A DNA stretch of 64,000 nucleotides, taken from assembly GCF_000003815.2 (NCBI RefSeq), contig NC_049992.1:3737881-3801880 (forward strand), read 5' to 3'. Position numbers and translations under genes: made by a program. The notes beneath the pieces are model-generated. The model was not told the origin of the DNA and did not search any database. It saw only the letters and a list, made by a program, of their open reading frames with translations. This DNA comes from Branchiostoma floridae (taxonomy: Eukaryota > Chordata > Leptocardii > Amphioxiformes > Branchiostomatidae). Below, one piece after another: positions 25,601-37,370 of the stretch (position 1 is the stretch's first letter; every line of letters begins with the position of its first letter).

Positions 25601-28600
25601 AATTAGCTGAACTGATGGAGATATTTTCAAATTATTCCCAGAGAACAAAGGAGCTGATGGCCCAGCTGACGTCCATTGGCCGCGAGAAGGGCCTCGATGT
25701 GCAGAACTTCAAGTGCAAGGACTGTGAGCGGCAGATCGGACTCAGTAAGTAGAACTTTACTGAGCAGGTGGTAAGGTTGTCTTGTGGTTTAGGCTGTTGA
25801 CAGATAGAATCTAATAGTCATCAAGAGGTTTAAATCCTGTGTAGTACCCATGCAATGGTGTGTCCTTAAAAGAGCCACTTGTCCCCTATTTCCCCACACA
25901 ACTCAGGTGAAATGGAATACCTGGTTAGGGCCTTTCTCTTGGATGGGACGGTCACATAAAGCAAGAGGCCCCATTTTGGAATAGATCGTATTACGCACCT
26001 CAAGCAATTGTTTAAGAGCCCTCCACACATAAAGAGTAACGGTTCATCCCTGTGTGAATGGATCAAACATTACAGTTCGGCCTTACTCAGCTTGTGCCTA
26101 ATCTCCAAGCAGATTCCTCCGGTGACTTAAAACAGTAACATAAGCTGGGGAAGGACTTCAGCCGGCAGAGGGAAAAATTTGCCACCGCGGAATCTGCCAC
26201 AGAACGCAACGGGTCAAAGGCAATTATCAGGCAATCAAACTGCGTTAGGAAGAAGGTGCTAATTACTCCGGGCGTGCGGGGCCAGGGATCCCGTCTCGGG
26301 TCGGCTGCAAGAGTTCATTGTGTTTTCTGTGACATTTGGGGATTTTACTTTTTTTTGTTTCTTTGGTGTTGGTGTCAATAACTGACTACGTACTGAAGGA
26401 AAACAACAGCAAAACGTCCGACTGAGCACGATGCGACAGGACGCAAGTGCAGTGGGGAGGGGGGCGCTGACGTTGATTTACCCAACATTTCATGAAGGCA
26501 CGGCGCCCGTCTGTTTGTAGTCTGAGATCGTCGCCGGTCGCCGTTAAAAATAATTCAAATCGGCTTCGCTGCAAATACACGTGCTGATTATGTGGATATC
26601 TTTCCAAAATTTCAAGTTCTGCATACATTTTTACACGCCAATTTCTGGCGTCAAAAGTTACGAGCGTGGGTCCTTGAACCGAATCCAAGCGTATTTGATC
26701 GGTAATGATTCGAAGTTGCAGACAAGAAAAAATGAGACAGGAAGTGTTTAGTTAAAACACAGCTTTTATTGCGAGATATATACAAGTAACAACTAGTAAA
26801 TATAGTGTTATTTGTGTACAGCTGATAATTTCATATGTCGATACGTTGTCTTCGTGCGCTGTGATGCAGTCTGCTCCAGCGATCTCGGGGGGAAGCCCCC
26901 GCTGTGAACTGGCGCGGATCGCCGCGTTTGTCCCAGATACTGGCTCGGAAGGGTTGTAAAACGATAATCCCGGCCAAATTTAGCCAATTTGCACGTTGGA
27001 GGTAAGTGGATACTAGGAGGAGCAGAAACACGTTTCTGAAAAGATCGCCCCTCCCGCTGCCTTTGACCCGTTGCGTTCTGTGGCAGATTCCGCGGTGGCA
27101 AATTTTTCCCTCTGCCGGCTGAAGTCCTTCCCCAGCTTATGTTACTGTTTTAAGCCACCGGAGAAATCTGCTTGGAGATTAGCTTGTGCCTACTGTTAAA
27201 CTAGTATTTAACCGCTGTTAGAAACAAAGATGTTACCCAGTATGTTTTTCTTTTTTGCCCAGTTTTTGGGAAGTACCAAGTGTGTAACTACGATGGCTGT
27301 TACTACTGCGAGGAGTGTCACGTCAATGAAGAGGCGGTCATTCCTGCTCGCATCATCCTCAACTGGGACTTCAAGAAGCACAAGGGTTAGCACTCTGATC
27401 TATGAAAATTTAATGCTGTCTTTACAACTGAGAGCCTTTAAGAATAAAGGGCATAACAAGGATGCTCTGAACTCTAAACATAGTTCTTGATCTTCTTCAT
27501 GGCAAAGTGGCCTTTTGGCATGAATTTGCATTGATTAGGGTGAGGTAACAGGGAGAAGGTTTGCTGTGCGGTTTATATCTGGTGCAGTTTAACGAGATGC
27601 AATAATGCTGAATGTTCCCTGACAAAAAGGGCACATGAATTTGTCCATTGACTAATACTGCTGTGTTTCACTGTAGCTCTTATTATATGACCTGTGAAAT
27701 GTATCACACAATGGCCAATATTTTATACCCAAAGTGCACATTGCTGCCAGAAAATCTCATGTCTGTTGTTGTGTGCAGAGTATCTCATGTCTGTTGTTGT
27801 GTCTAGTTGCCCACAGCACGAAGCTGTTCCTGCTACAAGTGGAAGAGGAGCCGCTCATCAACCTGGAGGAGTGCAACCCTGACATCTACACGTACATAAA
27901 GGAGATGTCAGAGGTCAAGGTAAGGGTGCAGAGGTCAAGTTAGATGTCAGAGGTCAAGGTAGATGTTTGAGGTCAGGGTAAGGAAGATGTTAAAGGTCAA
28001 GATGTTAGAGGTCATGGTAAAATGGCAGAGGTCAAGGTATGATGCAGAGGTCAAGATGAGGTGTCAGAGGTCAAGGTAAGGTGTCAAAGGTTAAGGAAAG
28101 AGGGCAGAGGTCAAAGTGAGGTGTCAGGTAAAATTTAAGTAAACTATGAGAAGTCAGAAATCATGGTAAGAAATAGAAGCCAAGGTGCCAGAGGTTCAGG
28201 TAAAATATCAATCAAGGCAAGATGTCACAGGCCACAGATGTCTTAATCAAGTTTGGAGTCATCAGTGAAGGTTCTGGTTAAAGATAAAAGTGAAGAAGAG
28301 TCAATGATATGAAAATTGACCATCTGCCCTTGTATCGTTCCTCAGACCCTGCGGCTGCAGCTGAAGTATGTAAAGGCGTACCTGTTCACCTGTAACCAGT
28401 CAGTGGCTGAGGATCTCAGAAAAAGGTATGGCTCAGTCTCAACAGTTCTTAACAGTGACGGTGTACAATTCAGCATATGTATACATGTTCAACTTGTCAG
28501 AGTGTGGGTGGGTATACTCTATATGAGTACCAATTTACTATGGACATTATGAAAGCATCCTTAGACATATTACTTATTACATCTTATAACACTGCATGTA

Positions 28601-31600
28601 CTATTTCCTGTTGTTCCAGGGTTTGGCCCAAGGACTACATGCTGGACAGGATCCATCTGTACTCTGTTGTTGTAAGTTATGAAATACAAAATACACATAC
28701 CTGATGCAAAATGATTACCAATTTAGAAGAAAAGATTGGGAATGAAGTTAATTCTCTGCACCTATTAAGGGTGCTTTAAAAGCATAAGTGCTACAGCACC
28801 TGGTGGAGCCTCTAAGCCCATGTAAGACAACTGTACAGTGTGTACAATACAGGTTGTTCCAGTAAGGTAGAGCTTCTAGCTTAATGCAAAAGACATTTGA
28901 TTAGTACAGTATTTACATCAGAATGCATTACCATTGACCGCCACCAAGTGGAGTCCTTAGCCTATTTATGAAGGCCATTCAGTGTGTATTTGTGAAGTGT
29001 ACATCAAACTGCAGTACCATTGATGACCAATAGATGGTGCCTCTAGGCTATGTAAGAAGTCCATACAAAGTGTACACACTCTCTATCCCATGTAAGACAT
29101 CTGTACAGTATATACATAGCACTGCAGTACCATTGGCAGCTGCCAGGTGCACGGAGCCTCCAACCTACATGTACTTAAAACATCTGCACAGTATGTACAT
29201 AGTCTGCAGTACCATTAACCACCACAAGGTGGAGCCTCTAGCCTGTGTAAGAAGTCTGAAAACTGCAGTGTGCATTTCCAAAGTGTACAAACTGCAGTAC
29301 TATTGACACTGGTAACTGTAGTTCATGTAAGACAGCTGTACAATATGTACATTGCACTGCAGTACCATTAACCACCACTAGGAGGAGCCTCTAGCCTGTG
29401 TAAGAAGTCCCTGCAGTGTGCATTAATTTTACAAAGTGTACGAACTGCAGTACTATTGACACTGTAGCTCATGTAAGACACCTGTACAGTATGTACATGG
29501 TGCTGCAGTACCATTAAACACCACTAGGAGGAGCCCCTAGCCTGTGTGAGAAGTCCCTGCAGTGTGCATTTACAAAGTGTACAAACTGCAGTACTATTGA
29601 CACTGTAGCTCATGTAAGACACCTGTACAGTATGTACATTGCACTGCAGTACCATTAACCACCACTAGGTGGAGCCTTTAGCCTATGTAAGAAGTTCCTG
29701 TAGTGTGCATTTACAAAGTGTACAAACTGCAGTTCTATTGACACTGTAGCTCATGTAGGACATCTTTGACTCTCTATCCCATGTAAGGCATCTGTACAGT
29801 TTATACATAGCACTGCAGTACCATTGGCAGCTGCCAGGTGCACGGAGCCTCCAACCTACGTGAATTTAAAACATCTGCACAGTATGTACATAGCACTGCA
29901 GTACCGTTAACCACCACCAGGTGGAGCCTCTAGCCTGTGTGAGATCGAAGTCCCTGCGGTGTGCATCAATTTTACAAAGTGTACGAACTGCAGTACTATT
30001 GACACTGTAGTTCATACATGTAAGACACCTGTACAGTATGTACATAGCACTGCAGTACCGTTAACCACCACCAGGTGGAGCCTCTAGCCTGTGTGAGATC
30101 GAAGTCCCTGCGGTGTGCATTAATTTTACAAAGTGTACGAACTGCAGTACTATTGACACTGTAGTTCGTGTAAGACACCTGTACAGTATGTACAAAATGT
30201 ACATAGCACTGCAGTACCATTAACCACCACTAGATAGAGCCTCTAGCCTGTGTAAAAAGTCCTTATGTTGTGTGTACAGGACTTGCTGCAGGTGACGTCG
30301 GGTCAGCTTCAGCAGCACCTGAAGAAGGTGGTGAAACATGCCACCAAGCACGTCTACAAGTGCCAGGTAAGGCCGTCAGTCGTGGACGAAACTTGTGGTT
30401 AACTGCCATGCAGCTGAATGATGATTGATTGTCACTTTTAGGGAGGGGCCCCTTATAAGTATAGTTTTATTGCACAACAATTGTACGGGGTACAAAGTAT
30501 GGCATCTACATAACTACAGTTCTATAACTTAACGCTTATCTAACTAATACAGAAGTTGTAGTATGGGATAAATTTCTTACAGTTATTGGAGGCTTTTACA
30601 ATCATTGGAGGAATTTCTAATGTCTAAACCTTCTTAGATGTCTTAGGTCATGTTGATTTGATTATATGGATGACGTCCGTGCTTGGATTAATTTTTGGCC
30701 GTTTCCAAATATAGAATAAAAAGTTTTAAACTACACTGTGAATCGTACAAAGCAGCTGTCAGATGAGCATTTATATGCTGTAAATTTAAATTGCCAAAAT
30801 GGATACTAATGTCATAGAATGACAAAGTTAATTCCAACGTCAGGGAAGATGTGAAAGAACAAAAGTGAACATCTAGTGTTTGGTATACAGCACACAGTCT
30901 GTTTAGTAAATTTTAGTCAATTGTTAAGACCACATCAATAGACAACACTCTCCCACCACCCCCTTCCTTTAGTTGTGCAGCCAGAAAGGGTTCCTGTGTG
31001 AGGTCTGCAACAGTCCCAACCCCATCTACCCATTTGAGACGGAGACCACAGTCAGGGTAAGTACTGATCTGTTAGGGTGAGTACACATGATACATGGGTT
31101 TAGTGATGCAAGAATGAGTCTGCCTGTCTGGCAGGTCATGACTATGAGACCACGGCCAGGATGATACTTTTTGATTTGTTAGGGTTATTAGTACACACAC
31201 ATGGCATAGGTTTTAGTGATGTAAAAATGAGTCTGGTAGTTCATGATTATTTGTAATGTATTGCAAATGATGTCTAATGGTAAGCATTCAATTTAGATAA
31301 TACTAGTAGCCGAGAGAGCGAGAGTAGCCTGAGTGTAGTACAGTGGTTGTTAGTGACTCTCCTTCCAGGCTTAGAGTTTGGAGCTACTGGAAAGGTTCAC
31401 GGTCCTTAGAACATGACGTTCAACCCTGGTGCACTGTTCATTTTACTAACTGATGTCAGAAAGAACTAGCCAAATGGGAGATCTCTGTGCAACAAACTTG
31501 TACATATTATACATAGTGTCTCTCATTTCCATCATGAGCAGTAGACATTGTAGCTCAACTGTTTCTTGAGTTCATCAATCTAAACTGGTTCAAGATCGCT

Positions 31601-32105
31601 TCCACGTTTTTTACCCTTACTTGTACCTTTCAAGGTTCGTACAAACTTCAGCCTGACAATCTGCTGTCGCTAATGCATGCAGTGGTCTCCTGGCTGCCAT
31701 CCTCACTAGTATATAGACCACAGTGTCTGCGGTTTAAATCATGGCTAGCCAACGTAGCCGTGTTTTGAACCCTGCTGTGCTAATGGTAGTGTAGTCTTTA
31801 GAAAGAGACATTATAAGCTGCACGCTGCATGCTCAACCTTCTCCCTGCTGTTGCTGAACCCTATAGAGTATAATAAAGATGATAGCAAATGGCTACCATA
31901 ACAGACTGAAGTTTAAGGAAATTTGTCCACGAAGTGTGATGTATCTCCGTTGGTTTTTCCGCAGTGTGATCGGTGTAAGGCGGTGTTCCATGCCAAATGT
32001 CGCGCGGACAACCGGCCGTGTCCGAAGTGCGCCAGACGAGATCTGCGCAGGTCGCAGTTCCGAACCGTGGAGGACACTTCTCCAGACTTCACTTTCCCCG
32101 TCTAG
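16624..32105 (+). CDS. RUN domain and Rubicon-homology zinc domain protein (PLEKHM1/Rubicon-like), about 966 residues
   Basis: Exons: 16624-16663, 17126-17211, 17564-17604, 17964-18042, 18596-18643, 18840-18935, 19488-19567, 19876-19946, 20132-20266, 21644-22670, 23080-23210, 24077-24204, 24613-24669, 25097-25141, 25588-25744, 27263-27385, 27807-27919, 28346-28425, 28620-28671, 30280-30366, 30973-31056, 31965-32105. All phases agree; exon 1 is least certain. RUN domain at about 15-225 (VLEAIFLHGLKASF, SFWPFVMHFTHKDVVSQL, CRAWIRLALNDGLMESY). A Ser/Thr-rich linker follows. The Rubicon-homology domain starts at about 730, with zinc ligands C731, C734, C748, C756, C759 and a second cluster CQLC...CEVC...CDRC...CPKC. 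IPARIILNWDF is a family hallmark. No PH domain is seen, unlike PLEKHM1, although the residues look closer to PLEKHM than to Rubicon. Relatives act on late endosomes, lysosomes and autophagosomes through Rab7; that role is inferred here. Confidence 0.88.
18870..19260 (+). repeat. Duplicated RUN exon 3' edge with donor, embedded in CA repeats
   Basis: The last 70 or so bases of the exon ending at 18935 (coding HKDVVSQLNHLAHITTEIGQ) recur at about 19000-19067, with a frame-disrupting change and a new gtgagg donor. A further decayed remnant lies at about 19205-19250. CA-rich microsatellites separate the copies. Confidence 0.8.
20230..20970 (+). repeat. 60-70 bp array amplifying a RUN-gene exon end and donor
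   Basis: The true exon ends at 20266 (coding APEAVTPSSPD) before gtgagt. About ten further units follow in the intron. Each has a pyrimidine stretch with CAG, 'gctcctgaggctgtcac', 'catcatcacctgatg' and usually gtaagt. Many units thus look like a 34-base mini-exon with both splice sites. Confidence 0.85.
22110..22270 (+). repeat. 21-bp in-frame coding repeat (SNSVATP)
   Basis: About seven degenerate units in the large linker exon encode SNSVATP-like heptads at residues about 383-435. The unit length keeps the frame. It is an unstructured Ser/Thr-rich stretch. Confidence 0.85.
24420..24612 (+). repeat. About 62-bp intronic repeat, three units, abutting an acceptor
   Basis: Three units contain 'gaagttgattttgtttg' and 'aactgatcc'. 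The last ends directly at the acceptor of the exon at 24613. Exon sequence is not included. Confidence 0.7.
26090..27190. mobile_element. 1083-bp Mutator-like (MULE) non-autonomous element, with target duplication
   Basis: The element is 26099-27181. Left and right terminal inverted repeats are 124 bp each (26099-26222 and 27058-27181) with only about two mismatches, and begin TAATCTCCAAGCAGATT. It is flanked by perfect 9-bp direct repeats GCTTGTGCC (26090-26098 and 27182-27190), the target size typical of Mutator-like elements. There is no transposase. A minus-strand frame of about 98 codons (27101-26808) starts within the right inverted repeat and has AATAAA at 26770-26765 downstream. This could be a captured fragment or chance. 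It sits in intron 15 of the RUN gene. Confidence 0.85.
27895..28135 (+). repeat. Short (about 20-bp) array amplifying an exon end and donor
   Basis: The exon ending at 27919 (coding KEMSEVK) has the end 'tgtcagaggtcaag' before gtaagg. About ten imperfect copies of 'agaggtcaaggtaa' follow in the next 220 bp, several with intact GTAAGG-like donors. Confidence 0.8.
28750..30275 (+). repeat. About 145-bp intronic minisatellite, ten or more units
   Basis: Units contain 'gcactgcagtaccattaa', 'ggtggagcctctagcc' and 'acctgtacagtatgtac'. The array fills nearly all of the intron and its last unit runs into the acceptor region of the exon at 30280. Confidence 0.9.
30367..31964 (+). other. Last two introns of the RUN gene
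   Basis: Apart from the exon at 30973-31056 I see no coding sequence and no strong repeat here. A short direct repeat of intron start (31057-31110 against 31150-31205, around 'gagaccac', 'cagg' and 'gttagggt') is a weak exon-edge duplication. Confidence 0.5.
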
Positions 32106-32689
32106 CGCTGTGGTTATGATGACCATATGTGGCTACATTAGCCTAGATACCATTGTGTTAAGGGTCGTGTCTGATCTAAAAGTCAACGACAGGTTGCACA
32201 TATTCCGGTAGACAGAAAAATCCGAAGTCAGTGGCAGTAATCTGACATAAACTCTTCTAACAGTTCTGAAGTATGAATTACTGCAGCAGTAAATGACAAG
32301 AAGCAGTGTTAACGTTGAAGTGTTTGCCATGCTGAAAGAAGCCCTGATACAGTGTCTTTAGGTTAGCAGCCTGATTTGGTGGCACAGAACAATAGACTAA
32401 ACACAGGGAAGACTCCAGGTTGTTGTAAGTACTCAAATCAGTTTTATCTGGAATACAGTGTGTCTCCACTACCCCTGCATGCAGATTCCAGACGGCAATG
32501 GCAGAAGATACAGTCACGTACAAGTACCGTTAATCTAAAGGACTTTTGTAGAGTATTGGCAGTCTGTCGGTGAAGGTCAGACATCCAGGTAATAAGATAC
32601 TGTACATCAAATAGCAATTATTCATTAGCAACTAGAAAGGCCGACATTTGCTTGAGAGCAAATACAGCATATTTCAGCCATCTCCCTCC

Positions 32690-33530
32690 TCATGTAACAA
32701 TAGACTGTTCCAAAATCACATATGTGCAAAAATGGAACACTTCTGCTTAAAATGACTTCTAACTACTAATCACACTTATGAGCAAAAATGAATCTTACAA
32801 AAACCCCTTCAAGAATGTACTCTTCCAGTGCACCTCATGTAGAAAGGTAAAATAGACGACTCCAAAAACACTTCCGCTAAGAAATGGAATTTTGAATCAT
32901 CAGCCGTCCAAAACCATATTTAAAAAAACCCTCTGTGCAAGAATCGACTCTTCCTGTTATACCTCTATGTAAAGTGGAGCGATCCAAAAATACATCAGCT
33001 AAAATAGGACATGGACATAATCACCAAAGTCCACAAAATGAATTTAAAAAAATACCCCCTTCATTGAAGAATGGAATCTCCCAGCACACCCTGTTTAAAA
33101 TTGCACAATAGACAAGTCCAGAAATACTCACAGTACATGGCCTTTTGTATAATAAGCATCCCAGTTCAAAACTGAATTTTGATAAAGTTCCCCGTGCATG
33201 AATGGACTCTTCCAGATAACACCAGGCTTGCTGATTGGCTGCCGAATCCTTCTCATGTGTAGTCTTCAGGTGGGGGTCAACTTCCATTCAACAAATGGAA
33301 TTCAGAATCATCACCCATGTCCAAAACTGAATTTTTAAAAAATCCCCCCTATGTGCAAAAATGGACTGTCCCAGTAGTAGTCTTATGTCAAGTGGTTCAG
33401 TGCAAAAAACACTTCCGCTAAAAAGAGCATTGGCATTATCACCAAAGTCTAAAAGTAAATTTAAAAAAACACCCCCTGTCCAACAATGGACTCTTCCAGC
33501 AAAATCAGCTCGCTCATTGGTTGGTCATTA
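32690..33530. repeat. Degenerate tandem array, about 120-150 bp period
   Basis: At least six units, each around 'atggactcttccag', 'ccaaaaa-acttc-gctaaa', 'catcaccaaagtcc' and 'gaatttaaaaaa'. Unit starts fall near 32818, 32947, 33067, 33207, 33364 and 33488. Confidence 0.75.
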
Positions 33531-33699
33531 ATTGCATTTACCTTGTCCCCCAACCACCTGGATGTCTATGGACTAGGAAGGTAGGTAGATAATTGGATTT
33601 ACCTGGCACTGACACACCAGAATGACCTAGAGGTCGTTGACCTCGGCACCTCAACCTCACATATCCAAAACTCTCCCACAAAAACCTCCTTATAGAGCC

Positions 33700-34020
33700 A
33701 TTTTGAAATAATTTATACCAAATATTATACATGGATCCTTTGAATAAGTATCTAGGGCACCTCTGCCCCAAATTTCAGGTCATTTGGATGTAATACCATG
33801 GTACAGGGGGCCAAATTATACAGTTTTGGTCCAAAAGTTGCAATAAAACCTTAATAAAATCATTTAAGGAGCAGATATGAAAAAAATTTAAAAAACACAT
33901 TTTGGTATTGGCCCACTCTACCCTTGTGCCAAATTTCAGGTCATTCGGTCTAGGAATGGCGGAGATGAATCACTTTGAAGATTTGACAGGAGAAAGAAAG
34001 AAAGAAAGAAACATTACGAA
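33700..34020. repeat. Probable dispersed repeat ending in (GAAA)n
   Basis: Contains two blocks 'aaatttcaggtcatt' (about 33770 and 33930) and ends in 'gacaggagaaag', (AAGA)n and 'acattacgaatacaa'. The simple-repeat tail suggests the 3' end of a retroposed element. The family is not identified. Confidence 0.45.
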
Positions 34021-34039
34021 TACAATATATTTCACCATA

Positions 34040-34215
34040 CTATGTATGGCTGAAATATAACTAGATTGTATGGTTTTGGAAACGATGAGACGTTTAAGAT
34101 AACATTCGTCAGTGTCACTGACGAAAGATAACGGATGGTATCTGAAACGTCTGACTCTTTCTAGAATCATACAATCCAGTTGCTTGTATAACTGCTATTT
34201 GGCGTATTAGCAGTC
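34040..34215. mobile_element. Hairpin-forming short element, copy 2
   Basis: The arms 'aactagattgtatggttttggaaac' and 'agaatcatacaatccagtt' are inverted relative to each other. The core, with 'gacgaaag' and 'tatctgaaacgtctgac', matches the copy at 133-300. A half copy appears at about 37477-37520 and an arm at about 32580-32640. Confidence 0.65.
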
Positions 34216-36072
34216 CGATTTGGTAATTCCAATTATAACTGATCATGAGCAAGATAACACAATCACCCAGGTTAGTGTTGATAGTCGGATCACTTTTAGC
34301 TGTGTTCCTAACTAACGCCACTGTCTGCATTTGATGTACATATTAGATGTGGAAATGCTGTAACGTCGTATAAGCTCTCTTGAAATGTTAACGCTAAGTA
34401 GAGTAACACTTCGGTATGCAAGATGTAGAGAATGTTGGAGGACTTAAGGAGTCAATAATATGATGCATTTTAAAATTTTTAAATACATTTACAATAATTT
34501 TCAGATGTTGTAAATATCTGCCTGACTTAGATCGGGCTGCTACATGATTGTTTTAAAACTAGGATAACCGTTTTGTTTTGTGCAATAAAATATAAATGTG
34601 AGGGTGCTATGAGTCGGAAATGATATTTCGAGATAGCAAGCCTTCATAAGGATTACAGTTTTGATATCAAAACAAGCGGATTTATTGTTCTTGAGGCCAT
34701 TGTAATGGTTTCAGGTATCGCAGAGCAAAAAAAAAAAGACCTGCTTTTCCGCAAGTACACGACAGGGGGCGTGCTTATAAATACCCTTTGCCCACATGAA
34801 TCACTGAAAGGGAAACGTTCGGGTTTGTATTTTCTATTTTACGAGAGCATTTTATCAAACTTCAACTGGATTCCGAGATGACCGGATGCATTCGAGGCAA
34901 TGAATGGCCGACTGAATAAAGCGAGGTACAGCCGCATACAGGACGACTGACAAGGTACTTTATAAAGGAACACTTCTTTAGCAATATGAACAGCCTTTCT
35001 TAACAGAAAAAACGATGTTATTTGCGAGCAGAGCCATATTCTATGCATTCTATAGAAAATGCCTATCGTATCTGAGCACATGTTAGCGTCTTTTATTAAG
35101 AAAAAGCGACCTTATCTGTGAACAGATTGCAGGCTAACAGGAGAGCTTTTATAAATGGTGTCGAAGATACACCAGATACAGTGTGACTTATAGCCCCATC
35201 TGAACGTGTACCATGTGGTGGATGGCAACAGCTTCAACCCTCAGGGCGAATCACCCGATAAACCAAGACAGATAGACACATACGTTACCGATATGCAGCT
35301 GGCGGGCTGAAGGATTCTATTACATTCCCTTACGCAGAGCTTCGCTTGCAAACCTATTAAATATTCTTCTGGGAGGCTCTCCTGAACCGCGCTGAAGTTT
35401 ACACTTTTATGGTTTGGCTTCTAACCAACTACTGTTAACTATCAGGCCGCCGACTTAACTAAAAGAAACCATTAAGGCGTTTTTTTCCTGACAGCTGGTT
35501 AGAGGACACGCCTGCAGATGCAGAAGTGAAAACCTCAGTCCGGTCTAGTAAAGCCTCCCCAAAGTATTCTATATAGGCTGCAGGCGAGGCTCTGTGTGGG
35601 AGAGGTAGTCACACCCTCTATCGAAGAAATATCGTCAACACTTCTTACTTCTTAGGAGTGATATTTTACGACAGAAGAATACCAATACGGATTACCCAGC
35701 GGCCAGCGGATAATATAATGTAACAATCTGTAACGACCGTAAAGTTCTTAGCATATAATCCATGATAAGGCGTCCATTATGGTGGTGATATTGAAAGCCG
35801 ATGTTGGCCCAAAGTTGTCTGTAGGCTCAAGTTGGCACCTCCAAAGTACCACTGTAGACACCATTGTAGAATCCGTGTAGACACCAGTTTGAATGTTCGC
35901 CAAGCATTGATGTCAAAACATCCGGGACCTCCAGTCTGGAAACGTCACAAATATCAGCGATGACGTGTCTCCTGAAAAAGGATTACCAATTTGTGTAAGG
36001 ATTTTATTTTCTCAGTTCAGTAACAGACGTGAATCTAGGGCTGCGATATAGTCATCTTATGATAAGGCTGGT

Positions 36073-36188
36073 GTAGCCTGAGTACCATCCTCCGTAGTGA
36101 CCGCTGGTTCCATCATTTCGCTTGCTTCGTGGTTAACAAGAGAAAGGATTGAGCCAGAGGTCACTGCGGAGGATAATACTCAGGCTAC
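36073..36188. mobile_element. 116-bp inverted-repeat (hairpin) element
   Basis: The ends GTAGCCTGAGTACCATCCTCC and its near-perfect complement at 36159-36188 form arms of about 30 bp. No target duplication is certain. Confidence 0.65.
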
Positions 36189-37118
36189 GGCTGGTGGCTT
36201 TCTGAATGTAACATTTGAATAATATTGTAAGGCCTCCATTTAGAGGCTTAAGTACGTTAAAGATGACGTTGCAAGATGCCAAGGACGTACTTAATGAACG
36301 ATGCATCAGTTTACTTACTTCCCACGTCAGCCTGGCTCCAGGTGGATACCGGTAACCATGGAGATTGATCAGGCATTGAGCACCTTTAGACAGGGCTACT
36401 TCAGTAAGCACATCGGCGTCTTAGCGGTTTAAGCAGCAGTTTGTAAGACAGTTGAGTGCACTCCAAGAATGCCATTCGATGCTTGGGGAGATTGAAGACA
36501 TCCGTCTTGGAAATCGATTATCTTTGCACCACATGGATCACAAAGGGTGCCTTTCGCACAAGTTTTCTCTTGACATTGGAAAGGTGGGGACGGATGTGTG
36601 GTGAGAGAACTCTTTGCCGATCTTAAGCTGTAGACATAAGACTATAATCCACGTGACTTGGTGTGAATGCTCAATGATTTCCATGGTGAAAACTAGCCTG
36701 ATTAAATCTCGCTTATAGCAGCCAACCCAACATCTGGGGGGCTGGAGGGGCTGGTTACAGCCCTGGACAGCAGAGTTTGTGTCACACAGACTACGTAAAA
36801 ACCAGCAGTTGATGGTACAGGCTGCCAAACACACAGCTGTTCGGGATATGAAACGATCTCGCATTTCCAAAGACTGCCAGAAGACGGATTCTCGCCATGT
36901 GAGTGGTAGCATTAGATATTCAATGTTGTAGGCTGCTCGTGTGATCCCAAAGTTTGCCACAAGGCGGAGGATTTGATGAGTTCACCCCACTGGCAGGAAC
37001 AGCCGCCCGGTGTTATAAGCTACCAAGCTCTGGTGATGCACTCCCGGCGGCAGGCGTCCGGTGGCTTGTCCCGATGCGCAGAGCTGAAATAACATGAAAC
37101 AAAAAACTGAGAATAACA

Positions 37119-37370
37119 TAATCTCCAAGCAGGTCCAACGGCGACAGTAGCTTTGGGCCAAGCAATATTCAGTCGGCTAGACATTGTTTGTCGCATGGAT
37201 ACTGTTGCCCTAATGCCGTTGAATCTACTTGGAGATTAAAGTAGTGCTTTTCTCCGGATCTGATCTTACCACTAGAATATGTGTCCTTAACAATATACAG
37301 CCGTCTGAATATTAATTGTCCCATATATGGATATTGTTGCCTTGGCACAGTTGAATCTGCTTGGAGATTA
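37119..37370. mobile_element. Short element sharing the Mutator-like terminus
   Basis: It begins TAATCTCCAAGCAG, the same 14 bases that open the 1083-bp element at 26099. It ends with the complement CTGCTTGGAGATTA at 37370, and a second such end lies at 37238. The flanks AGAATAACA and AGAGTAACG match at 7 of 9 bases, consistent with a decayed 9-bp target duplication. The right end appears tandemly duplicated. Confidence 0.6.

Noticed and set aside
34770..34830. Core promoter (TTATAAATA) for an unseen gene
   Set aside because: No start codon with a credible exon follows on the plus strand. Kept only as a remark in the intergenic entry.
36538..36960. Minus-strand frame of 140 codons
   Set aside because: No recognisable motif, and no exon-like borders linking it to a gene.
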